Of a DNA stretch of 54,523 nucleotides, positions 34,829-44,813 are shown piece by piece. This stretch comes from SAR116 cluster bacterium AG-313-A07. GTDB lineage: Bacteria > Pseudomonadota > Alphaproteobacteria > Thalassobaculales > Thalassobaculaceae. Under the pieces are notes generated by a model. It was not told the DNA's origin. It saw only the letters and a program-made list of their open reading frames with translations, and did no database searches. Location: NCBI GenBank assembly GCA_003284265.1, contig QBVV01000009.1, forward strand, positions 1 through 54,523, in the 5' to 3' direction. Both the position numbers and the translations under genes were made by a program. Position 1 is the first letter of the stretch. The number at the start of each line of letters is the position of its first letter.

Positions 34829-34857
34829 TTGAAAAAAACCCTTTAAAATGATAAAAT
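34829..34857 (+). promoter_or_regulatory. Sigma-70-type promoter of rpoH
   Basis: TTGAAA at 34829-34834 and TAAAAT at 34852-34857 are each one mismatch from consensus and are separated by exactly 17 bases. Transcription would begin near 34864, giving a leader of about 60 bases before the rpoH ATG, with AGGAG at 34911-34915. It lies in the 174-base gap after rluD. A vegetative promoter gives basal sigma-32; I did not find a convincing second, heat-shock-type promoter. Confidence 0.6.
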
Positions 34858-34922
34858 TAACCCCCATATGACGGATGGCATGATAGTGCCTAAACGTTGT
34901 GTTGAGTTCTAGGAGTTAGAAG

Positions 34923-35813
34923 ATGGCGTCGAATATTGCCGTAATGCCAAAAATTAGTGTAGAAGGAAATCTCTCTAGATACTTAGAAGAGATACAAAAG
35001 TTCCCTATGCTACAAGCATCAGAAGAGTATATGTTAGCGCGTAGCTGGCGGGATCATGATGATACTGAGGCAGCTCACAAACTAGTTACTAGTCACCTTA
35101 GGTTGGTAGCCAAAATCGCGATGGGATATCGCGGCTATGGTTTACCGGTGGCGGAATTAATTTCTGAGGGTAACATAGGGATGATGCAAGCAGTTAAACG
35201 TTTCGATCCTGAAAGAGGGTTCCGCCTAGCAACTTATGCTATGTGGTGGATCAAGGCATCCATACAAGAATACATCTTGCACTCTTGGTCGTTAGTTAAA
35301 ATCGGTACAACCGCAGCCCAGAAAAAACTATTTTTCAACCTGCGAAAATTAAAGGGGCAAATGCAAGCCATAGATGATGGAGATTTGTCACCTGAAACCA
35401 TCACAGCCATCGCAGCTAGGCTCAATGTCTCAGAAAAAGATGTTGTCAGTATGAATGGTAGACTATCTGGTCCAGATCACTCACTAAATGCGCCGAAAAT
35501 AGTGGATGGTGATGGCGAATGGCAGGATTGGCTAGAGGACGAGGGCAAAAACCAAGAACAGATATTGGCCGAAACCGAGGAATTAGATGCACGGACCAAG
35601 TTATTGAACGAGGCTATGGAAAAACTAGATAGTCGCGAGCGTCATATTTTATCTCAACGAAAGCTAATTGATACACCTAGAACATTGGACGAGCTGAGCA
35701 AAGAATATAGTGTAAGTAGAGAACGCATAAGGCAAATTGAAGCGCGTGCTTTTGAAAAACTGCAAAAATATATAAAAGAATTGGCGATTAATAATAATCT
35801 TTGGGCCGAATAG
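34923..35813 (+). CDS. rpoH: RNA polymerase sigma-32 factor
   Basis: A 296-residue heat-shock sigma factor. Region 2 is complete (L-I-S-E-G-N-I-G-M-M-Q-A-V-K-R-F-D-P, then A-T-Y-A-M-W-W-I-K), followed by the RpoH box Q-K-K-L-F-F-N-L-R-K-L-K at 133-144, which sets it apart from RpoD and RpoS. Region 4.2 holds the -35-binding helix (S-V-S-R-E-R-I-R-Q-I-E). It directs transcription of chaperone and protease genes. Its ATG has AGGAG seven bases upstream and a good promoter further up. The gene is convergent with a small membrane protein gene 19 bases away. Confidence 0.96.
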   Translation: MASNIAVMPKISVEGNLSRYLEEIQKFPMLQASEEYMLARSWRDHDDTEAAHKLVTSHLRLVAKIAMGYRGYGLPVAELISEGNIGMMQAVKRFDPERGFRLATYAMWWIKASIQEYILHSWSLVKIGTTAAQKKLFFNLRKLKGQMQAIDDGDLSPETITAIAARLNVSEKDVVSMNGRLSGPDHSLNAPKIVDGDGEWQDWLEDEGKNQEQILAETEELDARTKLLNEAMEKLDSRERHILSQRKLIDTPRTLDELSKEYSVSRERIRQIEARAFEKLQKYIKELAINNNLWAE

Positions 35814-35832
35814 CATTTAATCGGTCTCTACG

Positions 35833-36309
35833 TTAGTCAACTGTGTCATTATTCGGTCTGGCGTCATTATTCCCAGAAACACCATCGCCCCATTCCTCGA
35901 TTAATTTATTTTGCCGTTTTTTCAATCGGTCCACTGATAGTTCTATCCTCGCCGATAAAAACATGGCTACAATTGACGGGGCTATTAAAAATATGGTCCA
36001 ACCAGCTGCGGCAGCCCCAAGAACCATCAACCAGCTGAACGGGTCGGCAAAAAGGCTAAAAGCCATGTCAAACGAATGATCCTTTGTCCATAACATTGTC
36101 AATAATGGCAATAAACCCAGGAAGTTCATACAGCCTACACTCAGCGTTTTATATTTTTCTCTCCGCCTATCGGTTGCATAAGCAATAAAACTGGGTATCA
36201 TTCCTGCTATCAACACCAAAACTGTTGGTAACGTGAACACCAGCAACCCGACAATAATTAGTATTATTATTGCTTTTGTTGAAGATGCGCTGGCAGATCT
36301 AGTTGCCAT
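35833..36309 (-). CDS. Conserved-looking small inner-membrane protein, unknown function
   Basis: A 158-residue protein with about four hydrophobic segments (roughly 13-32, 33-50, 60-75 and 85-118), a Ser/Ala-rich start and a charged cytoplasmic tail. The tail has a basic helix (R-L-K-K-R-Q-N-K) and an acidic, Asn-rich end. I do not recognise a named domain. It lies 53 bases downstream of the pseudokinase gene on the same strand and the two may be one unit; since both are membrane proteins, they could form a complex. This is inference from position only. Confidence 0.65.
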   Translation of the reverse strand: MATRSASASSTKAIIILIIVGLLVFTLPTVLVLIAGMIPSFIAYATDRRREKYKTLSVGCMNFLGLLPLLTMLWTKDHSFDMAFSLFADPFSWLMVLGAAAAGWTIFLIAPSIVAMFLSARIELSVDRLKKRQNKLIEEWGDGVSGNNDARPNNDTVD

Positions 36310-36362
36310 GGTTTATTAACTTCCTCATTCCATTTTTTTTCATACCGATATGAAAAGGAGAT

Positions 36363-38363
36363 CTATACTAAGTAAAGCATTACAAAAACGGTTGCCCCGA
36401 TACTACCAATTACACCAGAGATGACAGCGGCGACTTGCTCACCTAATTCTCCTGCTAAATTCTCTTTTTGTTCTAAACCAATATCCATTCTATGAATTTG
36501 AGCCGAACACTGTTTATATTCCTGTTGGGCCTTCCGATAATTTTCTTTATCAAGATCTATCACTTTATTATCATCTAGAATTCGCATTAATGCTACGATG
36601 AAGCCTGTTTCTGAGGCTTGCACAACCTGACGTTCTATCTGTTCTCTGAGACGTATATTATTAAATGCATCGACGGCAGGTTGGGTTAGATCTTTTAGCC
36701 ACAAACAAAGATTAGGGGCAGATCCATTACTATAAACCGATTGAACTCGCGCCAAAATTCTCATTACTTTTAGAGCTTCATCAGCCGGTCTATTATCTTT
36801 GTGTGTTAATGGTCGTAAAATTCGTTCATCGATATGTTCTGAATGTGCTGCCAAGAACGCCGCTATATGTCTGTCTATAGGCATGGGCGGCAGGTTTTGG
36901 TCATGTGCCACGGCTTCTAACGCCGGTATTAATTCAGATGTCTGTGTGATATAGAGATGTTCAATCATTGGACTAATGCAGTGACCATAAGGGTTAAGCT
37001 CATAAAGGCAACGTTCGATGCCAAACCCAGGACCGGGTAGCGCTACCATAGGTTGGATTTTTTCTAAAGTGCCGTAAATATTCATTAATTCTGTTTTTAC
37101 ACGCCCTTGAAGCGCAAGCCACTGCTTCAGAATTCCAGAAGTAATAAGTTCTTCAACTTGTTTCCTTAAAATATCATCTTGAAAAACAACGGCAAGTGTC
37201 GGACCAATGCCATCTATGTGGCTAGCAAAGCCTTTGTGTCGGATTGGTCCAGAAGGATCCAAGGCCATAACAACTTTGGCAACTAATCTTGCATCATCAG
37301 CCCTGGGGCTAGATTGAATTGCCTGTGCGGTGCCAGCGGCCTTGTTCAGATTATTCAAAATAACCTCATCGTTAAGGCTTCGGCGGATCCAAGTATCAAA
37401 ATCTTGCCCCCTAATGACGTCGCCAGCTATCGGCCAATTTAAACTCAAGCCATGAGCAGCTGATCTAACGTTTTCATGTTCAAAGCCACCAATTGGTATT
37501 GGTCTGGCTGCTTTTGCAGGAAGTTTAACTTGTTTGGGTGTTAATCTTCGCCCACTCACCCATAACTGAACATCTGCCAGTGGCCATCTTTCGGCTAAAT
37601 CATCCGTTAGTAATCCGCGCAATAGCTCCATCATATTCATCTGAATACGATGGTTGCCTACAATATTTGCATACGATCCGGTATTGATTCTATTTAACAT
37701 AAAACTATACGGATCCTCTATTTTAGAAACTGGATTACGGCCAATTAAGAGGCTCAAAAGTGTTACGCCCAGCGCAAAAAGGTCATCTGCCGGCGTTCCC
37801 ACACCCCGCCCCATTTCTACTGCTAGGCCACACTCTAAACTCTCAAATATTAACGGTTGATTATATCCAGGGGGTGCTGAAACACATTCCCCCAACATAA
37901 TTAATCTAGCACTGTCATCACTGTAGAAAAGATTGGACGGTCTGATATTTCGATGCGTTAAGCCTCGAGTTGCAAACTCTCGCAACGTGGCGACGGCCGG
38001 AGTTAAGAAACCACTGATTATCTGATCATCAGTTAATGGAGTGATTACAGATTCCATAGTCTCAAAAACCCGACTACCGGCGGGTTTTTCAAAAATCAGA
38101 ACCGGCTGTCGTCGACCTGAAGATGTCCAATTCACTACACCTGAATCTATGCATTTCACTAGACCGGTGCCTGGAAATCCGTCTAACGCAGTAATCTGAT
38201 CCATTCTCATTGGTATACTCGGCTCGCAAATCATCGCCATTAAGTCACCTTGGGGCTCTCCAAGATTCTTACATGCATAGGTTTTTCCAGAGGGCGAGTC
38301 ATACCCCGCTAGTGGTATTGAATCATCAATTTCAAATAATTCTTTTAGAATTACCGGTGCCAC
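36363..38363 (-). CDS. Tail-anchored protein-kinase-like protein (pseudokinase)
   Basis: A 666-residue protein with a kinase-like fold in the first 290 residues. The catalytic loop reads H-R-N-I-R-P-S-N-L at 137-145, with Asn139 where active kinases have Asp; the D-F-G position reads L-G-E (157-159); no clear glycine loop or V-A-I-K lysine is seen. The helix F anchor is kept (D-D-L-F-A-L-G-V at 193-200). Residues 300-640 are mostly helical with no domain I can name. A single hydrophobic helix at about 644-666 ends the protein, so it would be held in the membrane by its tail. It starts at GTG behind GGAG, 69 bases after purA, as part of a hisZ-purA group. Confidence 0.75.
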   Translation of the reverse strand: MAPVILKELFEIDDSIPLAGYDSPSGKTYACKNLGEPQGDLMAMICEPSIPMRMDQITALDGFPGTGLVKCIDSGVVNWTSSGRRQPVLIFEKPAGSRVFETMESVITPLTDDQIISGFLTPAVATLREFATRGLTHRNIRPSNLFYSDDSARLIMLGECVSAPPGYNQPLIFESLECGLAVEMGRGVGTPADDLFALGVTLLSLLIGRNPVSKIEDPYSFMLNRINTGSYANIVGNHRIQMNMMELLRGLLTDDLAERWPLADVQLWVSGRRLTPKQVKLPAKAARPIPIGGFEHENVRSAAHGLSLNWPIAGDVIRGQDFDTWIRRSLNDEVILNNLNKAAGTAQAIQSSPRADDARLVAKVVMALDPSGPIRHKGFASHIDGIGPTLAVVFQDDILRKQVEELITSGILKQWLALQGRVKTELMNIYGTLEKIQPMVALPGPGFGIERCLYELNPYGHCISPMIEHLYITQTSELIPALEAVAHDQNLPPMPIDRHIAAFLAAHSEHIDERILRPLTHKDNRPADEALKVMRILARVQSVYSNGSAPNLCLWLKDLTQPAVDAFNNIRLREQIERQVVQASETGFIVALMRILDDNKVIDLDKENYRKAQQEYKQCSAQIHRMDIGLEQKENLAGELGEQVAAVISGVIGSIGATVFVMLYLV

Positions 38364-38432
38364 CAGTCTGTCTCCAAGAATAGTATTTCAACCAGCCACT
38401 AAAATCTTTCATATGAGTATCTCACGTGATGC

Positions 38433-39722
38433 TCAGTCGGTAAATGGATCTTTAACTAAAATAGTATCCTCACGTTCAGGACTAGTCGACAAGAGTGCAA
38501 CCGGTGCCTCTATGAGCTCTTCTATCTGTCGTATATATTTTATTGCATTTCCTGGAAGCTCAGACCAAGAACGGGCTCCCCGCGTGCTTTCCGACCAACC
38601 TTCCAAGGTTCTATAGATTGGTTTGACCGCTGCTTGTTGACGGGTTCCACTTGGGAAATAATCTAGTACCTCTCCATCAAGTTCATACGAATCACAAACT
38701 CTCAATTCATCGAACCCATCTAAAACGTCCAACTTGGTAAGCGCTATTCCTGTGATTCCGGATGTTTTTATAGCTTGCCTAACCATAACGGCATCGAACC
38801 ATCCACAACGACGTTTTCTTCCAGTAACTACCCCAAATTCACGACCGCGTTCACCAAGCGTTTGTCCTATCGAATCCGTAAGTTCACTTGGGAAAGGACC
38901 ACTACCCACCCGTGTAGTATAGGCTTTTGTGATGCCAAGAACATACCCAATGGTAGTCGGACCAGTCCCTGATCCTGTTGCAGCCTGGCCTGCGACAGTG
39001 TTCGAGGACGTGACATATGGATAAGTTCCATGATCAACATCAAGCATAACCCCTTGAGCTCCCTCAAATAAAATCCGCTTATCCATGTGGCGAAACTCAT
39101 CTAATCGACGCCACACCGGTTGGGCGAACTTTAGAATATCAGGCGCTATATTTTGGAGGTACTCATATGCTTCCTCAACCGAAGCTATTTCTTCGCCAGC
39201 CTCCCTTAAGAAAATATTATGGTAAGAAAATTGCTCTTTAAGCTTCAACAGTAAATCATCTGAATTATTCAGATCAGAAACCCTAATCGCACGTCGAGCA
39301 ACCTTATCCTCGTAAGCAGGACCAATCCCTCTTCCGGTAGTCCCTATTTTCTTCTCCCCACGGATCACCTCCCGCGCTTTATCAATGCGGCGATGAATAT
39401 CAAGAATAAGAGATGCATTATCTGCTAGTATGAGGGTCTCAGATGAAATATTGACGCCTTGGTCAGTAACTATCTTTATTTCATCTAGAAGTGCTTGAGG
39501 ATCGACCACTACACCCGAGCCAATCACCGACATTTTTTGGCGAACTATGCCCGAAGGCAACAAGCTTAATTTATATGTTTTATCGCCGACTACCAGAGTG
39601 TGTCCTGCATTATGGCCACCTTGAAAACGAACCACAACATCGGCTCTTTCAGATAACCAATCAACAATCTTACCCTTACCTTCATCGCCCCATTGAGCTC
39701 CAATAACAACTACATTTCGCAT
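38433..39722 (-). CDS. purA: Adenylosuccinate synthetase
   Basis: A 429-residue GTP-dependent enzyme joining IMP and aspartate, the first committed step to AMP. It begins [18 protein letters not shown], with the catalytic Asp and the phosphate loop; then Q-G-G-H-N-A-G-H-T with catalytic His, [11 protein letters not shown], and the late [12 protein letters not shown]. Length equals the family norm. It is 34 bases downstream of hisZ, the usual order in Rhodospirillales and relatives. Confidence 0.97.
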   Translation of the reverse strand: MRNVVVIGAQWGDEGKGKIVDWLSERADVVVRFQGGHNAGHTLVVGDKTYKLSLLPSGIVRQKMSVIGSGVVVDPQALLDEIKIVTDQGVNISSETLILADNASLILDIHRRIDKAREVIRGEKKIGTTGRGIGPAYEDKVARRAIRVSDLNNSDDLLLKLKEQFSYHNIFLREAGEEIASVEEAYEYLQNIAPDILKFAQPVWRRLDEFRHMDKRILFEGAQGVMLDVDHGTYPYVTSSNTVAGQAATGSGTGPTTIGYVLGITKAYTTRVGSGPFPSELTDSIGQTLGERGREFGVVTGRKRRCGWFDAVMVRQAIKTSGITGIALTKLDVLDGFDELRVCDSYELDGEVLDYFPSGTRQQAAVKPIYRTLEGWSESTRGARSWSELPGNAIKYIRQIEELIEAPVALLSTSPEREDTILVKDPFTD

Positions 39723-39756
39723 CTATTTATCCTAGATAAAATTTCTATTTCTTAAT

Positions 39757-40917
39757 TTAGGTAGCCTCAACTTGTCCATTTTTCAAAAAATGGGAACAAC
39801 TTAAACGTTCTGCCTCTGTTCGTTCATCAATGATATCCTCAAGCCCAATGACCGTTAACCAACCCGCCGCCTGAAAATCCATTATAATTTTTCTATTTGT
39901 GTTAACCGGAATTAATAATCTATTTTTTTTTGTTGGCTCATTCAAGGCCCTCAATAAGGTCTCTATGTATAGCGAAAACCCACAAGAACTCTGCGACAAG
40001 CCGTCTTCTAGAGAATAACGCCCCCCTCTCCCCAGTTCACCTCTAATACCTCTGGAAAAGAAACTAAAACCAATACCATTATAGTATTCGAATCCGCGAT
40101 TTTCTATTGGGTCTATGGTTACTTCCGCTATATCACTTTCAGACGATATTAATGAAGCTACATTCTCCAAACGGTCTATTGTTTCTATCACTTCAATCGG
40201 TAATGTTAGTTCGCGAAGTTTTTTTATGCCGACCTCCCACGCACCAACTGAAGTCATTATATTACTTAGAAGAATTGCATTTTTACCCGCAAGACCTTCC
40301 ACAGCTTTTATATCTTTTCGATCCAAGGCCCCCCTAAGCTCTAGTGAAGAAGTGGGATCCAAGCCTACTGATCTAAGAATCAATGGAATAAGCGCCGGTG
40401 CGGTTATATCGATAGAAATATTTTTTGTACCCAATCTTTTTAATGCATCAAGGGCGATTTGAATGACCTCTAGATCAGCTGTTACAGTGTTTGGGCCAAT
40501 AAGTTCAGCTCCTACCTGGACTAATTCACGATCCGGGTTAAGATTATCTGGATGGACTCGAAGTACTTCCCCAGAATAACATAATCTTAGTGGACGTTCC
40601 AGATGGGCAAGCCGAGTAGTCGCTATGCGAGCCACTTGCACCGTCATATCCGCTCTTATTCCCATCATTTTTCCTGAAACTGGGTCCATTAAACGGAAAG
40701 AGTTTTCTGTCATAGATACTCCAGCACCGTTAAACAGCGAATCTTCAAATTCAACCAATGGAGGTTTGATTCGCTCGTACCCGTAAGCCTCACAACGTTC
40801 TATAATAGAATGAACAATAAAAGATTCATGGGCAGCCATTGATGGGAGTTGGTCTTTAAAACCTGCAGGCAATAAGGCCCTGTGGGGCAACCTATTTTTT
40901 TTTTCGATAAGTGACAA
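39757..40917 (-). CDS. hisZ: ATP phosphoribosyltransferase regulatory subunit
   Basis: A 386-residue HisS-like protein that lacks the anticodon-binding domain. It has the class II synthetase core: L-P-A-G-F-K-D-Q-L-P, motif 2 with R-L-C-Y-S-G-E-V-L-R and motif 3 with G-R-G-G-R-Y-S-L-E-D-G-L. In species with the short form of HisG it forms the hetero-octamer that starts histidine synthesis and confers feedback control. Its presence predicts a short hisG elsewhere in the genome. It leads the hisZ-purA group on the minus strand and is divergent from the cyclase gene. Confidence 0.92.
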   Translation of the reverse strand: MSLIEKKNRLPHRALLPAGFKDQLPSMAAHESFIVHSIIERCEAYGYERIKPPLVEFEDSLFNGAGVSMTENSFRLMDPVSGKMMGIRADMTVQVARIATTRLAHLERPLRLCYSGEVLRVHPDNLNPDRELVQVGAELIGPNTVTADLEVIQIALDALKRLGTKNISIDITAPALIPLILRSVGLDPTSSLELRGALDRKDIKAVEGLAGKNAILLSNIMTSVGAWEVGIKKLRELTLPIEVIETIDRLENVASLISSESDIAEVTIDPIENRGFEYYNGIGFSFFSRGIRGELGRGGRYSLEDGLSQSSCGFSLYIETLLRALNEPTKKNRLLIPVNTNRKIIMDFQAAGWLTVIGLEDIIDERTEAERLSCSHFLKNGQVEAT

Positions 40918-41041
40918 AAGATAGCCCCTTCGACCAAAAATCTAATCAGTAATAATGTCCTACAGATTTTTTCATACGCCGGCAACAGCGAGGATTATTA
41001 ATTCACTGTTGACGGATGAAATTTTTAAGCCAACCTTTACG

Positions 41042-41050
41042 TGTTATACT
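41042..41050 (+). promoter_or_regulatory. Extended -10 promoter of the cyclase gene
   Basis: TG-T-TATACT is an extended -10 element 37 bases before the ATG at 41087; no good -35 is seen, as is common for this class. The start would be near 41057. GGAGAAAG before the ATG is the ribosome-binding site. Confidence 0.42.
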
Positions 41051-41086
41051 ATTTTTTTGAAAACTTGAGTTAGCTGGAGAAAGTGT

Positions 41087-41992
41087 ATGACCAATTGCGT
41101 TCATGACCATAGTCGATGGGGAAGTGGAGATCAAATTGGAGCGGCAGGGCACTTTTTAACTCCAGAAAACACACTTTCTGCACTAAAAAAAGTGAAACAA
41201 GGTCGTATTATTGATCTCAGCCATACCATCGAAATGGGCGCTCCCTTTATGGCTCCTAACCAGACACCTTATATAATTTCATCTTCTGCAACAGCTAAGA
41301 ATAGTATGAAAATTCGAGAACAGATGGGGGCAAAAAATAAAGTAGGCGCCAATCTAGAGCGTATTGAGATGACAACCCACGTTGGAACACATATCGACTC
41401 GCTCGGTCATTTTTCAATTGGAGAACATCTTTATGGAGGGCACACAATTGAGGATAGTGTTGGTGACTGGGGCCTTCTTAATTTGGGAGTAGAGAATGTC
41501 CCCTCAATAATAACCAGAGGTATTTGTTTGGACGTATCAGGGCTGGATGGAGAAGATCATCTCGAAGCTGGACGAGCGGTCACTACCGAGGATTTGAAGA
41601 GAGTATACGATAATGCCAAACTAAATCCACAAAAAGGAGATGTAGTCTGCTTGAATACCGGATGGGGTAAGTATTTCATGTCAAATAATGAGAAATATTT
41701 GGCTGGTGAGCCTGGCCTAGATTTAAATGCAGCCCAGTGGCTTACAAAACAAGATACTATCGCTATCGGAGCTGATAATATGGCAGTAGAGGTGCTTCCG
41801 GGCACCCATCATCCCGAGATAATGATGCCAGTTCATCAGCATTGCTTGGCCGAGGCAGGCGTTCATCTTGTTGAAAATTTAAGCTTATCTGAGCTAATTC
41901 AGAACGGGATTTCCGAGTTCTGTCTAATAATGCTTCCAATAAAACTAAAAGGGGCCACTGGCTGCCCCGTGCGGCCAATCGCTGTCATTTAA
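41087..41992 (+). CDS. Cyclase family protein (kynurenine-formamidase-like metal hydrolase)
   Basis: A 301-residue metal-dependent hydrolase of the KynB/cyclase fold. The metal motif H-V-G-T-H-I-D-S-L-G-H matches H-X-G-T-H-X-D-X3-H. It begins with the subgroup start R-W-G-S-G-D-Q-I-G-A-A, then L-T-P-E-N, and I-D-L-S-H-T-I-E-M-G. Relatives hydrolyse N-formylkynurenine, isatin or other amides and esters. It stands alone on the plus strand between hisZ and serA, convergent with serA ten bases away, and so interrupts a normally tight cluster. It could supply tyrosine- or tryptophan-like catabolism (see hmgA-fahA at 45.5-47.7 kb), but there is no direct link. Confidence 0.85.
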   Translation: MTNCVHDHSRWGSGDQIGAAGHFLTPENTLSALKKVKQGRIIDLSHTIEMGAPFMAPNQTPYIISSSATAKNSMKIREQMGAKNKVGANLERIEMTTHVGTHIDSLGHFSIGEHLYGGHTIEDSVGDWGLLNLGVENVPSIITRGICLDVSGLDGEDHLEAGRAVTTEDLKRVYDNAKLNPQKGDVVCLNTGWGKYFMSNNEKYLAGEPGLDLNAAQWLTKQDTIAIGADNMAVEVLPGTHHPEIMMPVHQHCLAEAGVHLVENLSLSELIQNGISEFCLIMLPIKLKGATGCPVRPIAVI

Positions 41993-42002
41993 AAGCTGGG
42001 TT

Positions 42003-43586
42003 TTAGGCAGGAAATCGTATTGCATTTACCCTTACAACCTGAGGCAAAGCACGAACAGCAGATAACACTTTATCATTAATATTACCTTCTATTTCTACAA
42101 GCGCCAGAGCCTCACCCCCGCTATCGCGACGTCCCAAATGAAAAGTAGCGATATTTATTCCCTCATTTCCTAATAGCGTTCCTAGCCCCCCTATAAAACC
42201 AGGTTTATCGTAATTCCTAATATAGAGCATTCTCTCTGCAAACTCTGCCTCTACTTTAATACCTTGTATATCGATAAGCCGCGGCTCCGTCCCAGCAAAC
42301 AAGGTACCTGCGATCACTCGAGTACGGGTTTGCCCTTCTACCGTCAATCTGAGCAGCGTTTGATAGTCACAAGGTCTTTCATGGCGGACCGTACTGAAAG
42401 CAATTCCCCGATGCTTTGCTATTATTGGAGCGCTAACCATGTTAACTGTATCCATATTTGGCTTCAGAAGACCAGATAAAACAGCTGAGACTATAGGTGC
42501 ACCGTTTATCGAAGACGCCAAACCTTCGAACTCTATTTTCACTGATTTTATAGCATCATCGCCCACCTGGCCGACAAAACTTCCCAGTAACTCAGCTAAC
42601 CTCATGTAAGGTTTTAGAATTGGTGCCTCTTCTGCCGAAACAGCCGGCATGTTCAGCGCATTAGAGATTGCTCCAGTTAAAAGATAATCCGACATTTGCT
42701 CTGCTATCTGAAGTGCAACTTTTTCCTGTGCTTCAATGGTAGCTGCCCCTAAGTGGGGTGTCGCAATTAGACCGGGAACACCAAAAAGAATATTTTCCTT
42801 AGCTGGCTCGGCAGCAAAAACATCAAGAGCAGCGCCCGCAACATGTCCATTTTCAAGCGCAGTCTTTAAATCAGTTTCTACAATGAGCCCCCCGCGCGCG
42901 CAGTTTATAATCCTAACACCTTTCTTCATCTTCATTATTGAATCTGCATTCACTAAACCTTTGGTTGAGTCCGTCAACGGAGTGTGGAGAGTGATAAAGT
43001 CGGACTCACTAAATAGTGTTTCTTCATCAACCTTGCGAACTCCTAGTTCTATAGCTCTGTCCTCTGATAAATATGGGTCAAATGCTAAGACCCGCATCTT
43101 AAGACCCTGTGCTCTATCAGCAACAATTGAACCAATATTGCCACAGCCAACTATCCCTAAATTTTTCCCAGTAAGCTCCGTTCCCATAAAACTAGACTTT
43201 TCCCATTTTCCAGCCTGGGTTGATCTATCCGCTGTTGTAATTTCACGTGCAAGACTGCAAATCAATGAAATAGCATGTTCAGCTGTCGTTACAGCATTTC
43301 CGAAAGGTGTATTCATCACAACAACCCCAGCCGCTGATGCCGCGTCAACAGCAATGTTGTCAACACCGATACCGGCACGTCCAACGACTTTTAAGTTTTT
43401 TGCCCTGGCAATAACTTCCGCTGTCACCTTTGTTGCCGAACGTATAGCCAGTCCGTCATAACTTTCAATTTCCGATAACAGCTGTTCGTGGGTTAACCCT
43501 ATTTTCCTATCTACTTCCAATCCTCTAGATGCAAAAATCTCATTAGCATTCGGACTTAATTCGTCACTTATTAAAACACGAGGCAT
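42003..43586 (-). CDS. serA: D-3-phosphoglycerate dehydrogenase, long form
   Basis: A 527-residue enzyme of serine synthesis that oxidises 3-phosphoglycerate with NAD. The NAD motif G-I-V-G-C-G-N-I-G-S-I is visible, with catalytic Arg in C-A-R-G-G-L-I-V-E and the His of A-T-P-H-L-G-A-A-T. The intervening allosteric domain (about 320-450) and a C-terminal ACT domain (about 455-527, beginning M-L-Y-I-R-N-Y-D-K-P-G-F-I-G) make it the type I long form. It is 24 bases downstream of serC and certainly in one operon with it. Confidence 0.96.
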   Translation of the reverse strand: MPRVLISDELSPNANEIFASRGLEVDRKIGLTHEQLLSEIESYDGLAIRSATKVTAEVIARAKNLKVVGRAGIGVDNIAVDAASAAGVVVMNTPFGNAVTTAEHAISLICSLAREITTADRSTQAGKWEKSSFMGTELTGKNLGIVGCGNIGSIVADRAQGLKMRVLAFDPYLSEDRAIELGVRKVDEETLFSESDFITLHTPLTDSTKGLVNADSIMKMKKGVRIINCARGGLIVETDLKTALENGHVAGAALDVFAAEPAKENILFGVPGLIATPHLGAATIEAQEKVALQIAEQMSDYLLTGAISNALNMPAVSAEEAPILKPYMRLAELLGSFVGQVGDDAIKSVKIEFEGLASSINGAPIVSAVLSGLLKPNMDTVNMVSAPIIAKHRGIAFSTVRHERPCDYQTLLRLTVEGQTRTRVIAGTLFAGTEPRLIDIQGIKVEAEFAERMLYIRNYDKPGFIGGLGTLLGNEGINIATFHLGRRDSGGEALALVEIEGNINDKVLSAVRALPQVVRVNAIRFPA

Positions 43587-43610
43587 AAAGTTTTTCCTTT
43601 GATATTTTAC

Positions 43611-44762
43611 CTAGTACGAGGATTTGACTTCCTCGTAGGCCCAATCAAGCCACGGCAATAAAGCCGAAATGTCATCTACTTCAACTGTTGCCCCCCCCCA
43701 AATTCGTAACCCGGGAGGAGCATCACGGTAACCATTAATATCGAAAGCTGCCGAATTTTCTTCTAAAATAGACTCAATTTTTTTAGGGACAGCAACCTGA
43801 TCTTCTTTTCCCAAAGATTGGAACCAGGGGTCCACGATTTGCAAGCAAATAGACGTATTGGATCTGGTATCTGGAAATTTTGCTAAAAAATCTGCCCAGT
43901 AACTATCCTCAACCCAATGTTCAATGGTCGATAGATTATTATTACTTCTTTGAATGGAGACCTCAATACCCCCTATCTCTTTGATCCAGTTTAAAGCATC
44001 CAACGCATCTTCGACGCAAATCATTGAAGGCGTGTTAATTGTCGCACCTTTAAAAATTGCCTCATTTAGCGACCCTTTTGATTTTAATCTAAAAATCTTT
44101 GGAATTGGCCATTCTGGTGTGTAAGTTTCTAATCGCTTTATCGCCCTCGGGCCTAGGATAAGCATGCCATGGGCGCCTTCCCCACCTAGTACTTTTTGCC
44201 AAGAGAAGGTAGCAACATCAATCTTATGCCAGGGGATTTGTTGCGAAAAAACTGCACTAGTGGCATCACAGATCGTTAATCCCTGCCTATCAGAAGGAAT
44301 CCAATCCCCGTTAGGAACTCTTACGCCCGACGTCGTTCCATTCCACGTAAATACCACATCATGAGAAAAATCAATTAAACTTAAGTCAGGGATAGCACCG
44401 TAATCTGCGGAAAATACACGCGCTTCTTTCAATTTTAGCTGTTTTGTAGCATCTGCCACCCACTCATTGCCAAAACTTTCCCATGCTAGGAGGTCCACTG
44501 ATCTTTCCCCAAGTAGGGACCACATGGCCATTTCAATGGCACCTGTGTCAGATGCAGGAACTATTCCTACAAGCCTGTCCTCTGGGAGTTCTAAAATCTC
44601 ACGAGTTAATGTTATGACATCGCTTAACTTTTTTTTCGCTGTAGTCGATCTATGCGATCGCCCAACACAAGCTCCGTTCAAAACCTCGGGGGTCCAACCC
44701 GGACGTTTAGCACACGGACCAGACGAAAAAAAGGGGACCCGCGGCAAAGCCGTTGGTTTCAT
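43611..44762 (-). CDS. serC: Phosphoserine aminotransferase
   Basis: A 383-residue PLP enzyme that turns 3-phosphohydroxypyruvate plus glutamate into phosphoserine. It shows [18 protein letters not shown], then W-N-G-T-T-S-G-V-R, the Asp of D-A-T-S-A-V-F and the PLP lysine in [13 protein letters not shown]. It belongs to the alphaproteobacterial/archaeal-like SerC subgroup, longer than the E. coli type. The ATG at 44762 follows GAAGGAAC; nine upstream codons were left out. A two-hairpin leader lies immediately upstream. Confidence 0.94.
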   Translation of the reverse strand: MKPTALPRVPFFSSGPCAKRPGWTPEVLNGACVGRSHRSTTAKKKLSDVITLTREILELPEDRLVGIVPASDTGAIEMAMWSLLGERSVDLLAWESFGNEWVADATKQLKLKEARVFSADYGAIPDLSLIDFSHDVVFTWNGTTSGVRVPNGDWIPSDRQGLTICDATSAVFSQQIPWHKIDVATFSWQKVLGGEGAHGMLILGPRAIKRLETYTPEWPIPKIFRLKSKGSLNEAIFKGATINTPSMICVEDALDALNWIKEIGGIEVSIQRSNNNLSTIEHWVEDSYWADFLAKFPDTRSNTSICLQIVDPWFQSLGKEDQVAVPKKIESILEENSAAFDINGYRDAPPGLRIWGGATVEVDDISALLPWLDWAYEEVKSSY

Positions 44763-44784
44763 TATATGTTCCTTCGAATTATAC

Positions 44785-44813
44785 ACCACTTGGCGGGAAG
44801 TGGTCGCCCGACC
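44785..44813 (-). promoter_or_regulatory. Two-hairpin leader before serC (candidate serC RNA motif)
   Basis: On the transcribed strand GGTC-GGGC-GACC (44813-44802) is followed by ACCACTT-CCCGCC-AAGTGGT (44804-44785); the two share three bases, so full formation of each excludes the other. The loops hold complementary CGGG and CCCG. The element ends 22 bases before the serC ATG. TTGACT at 44844-44839 could be the -35 of a promoter whose RNA begins close to the first hairpin. Alphaproteobacteria have a described two-hairpin serC leader motif; I cannot confirm a match to its consensus from memory. Confidence 0.45.
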
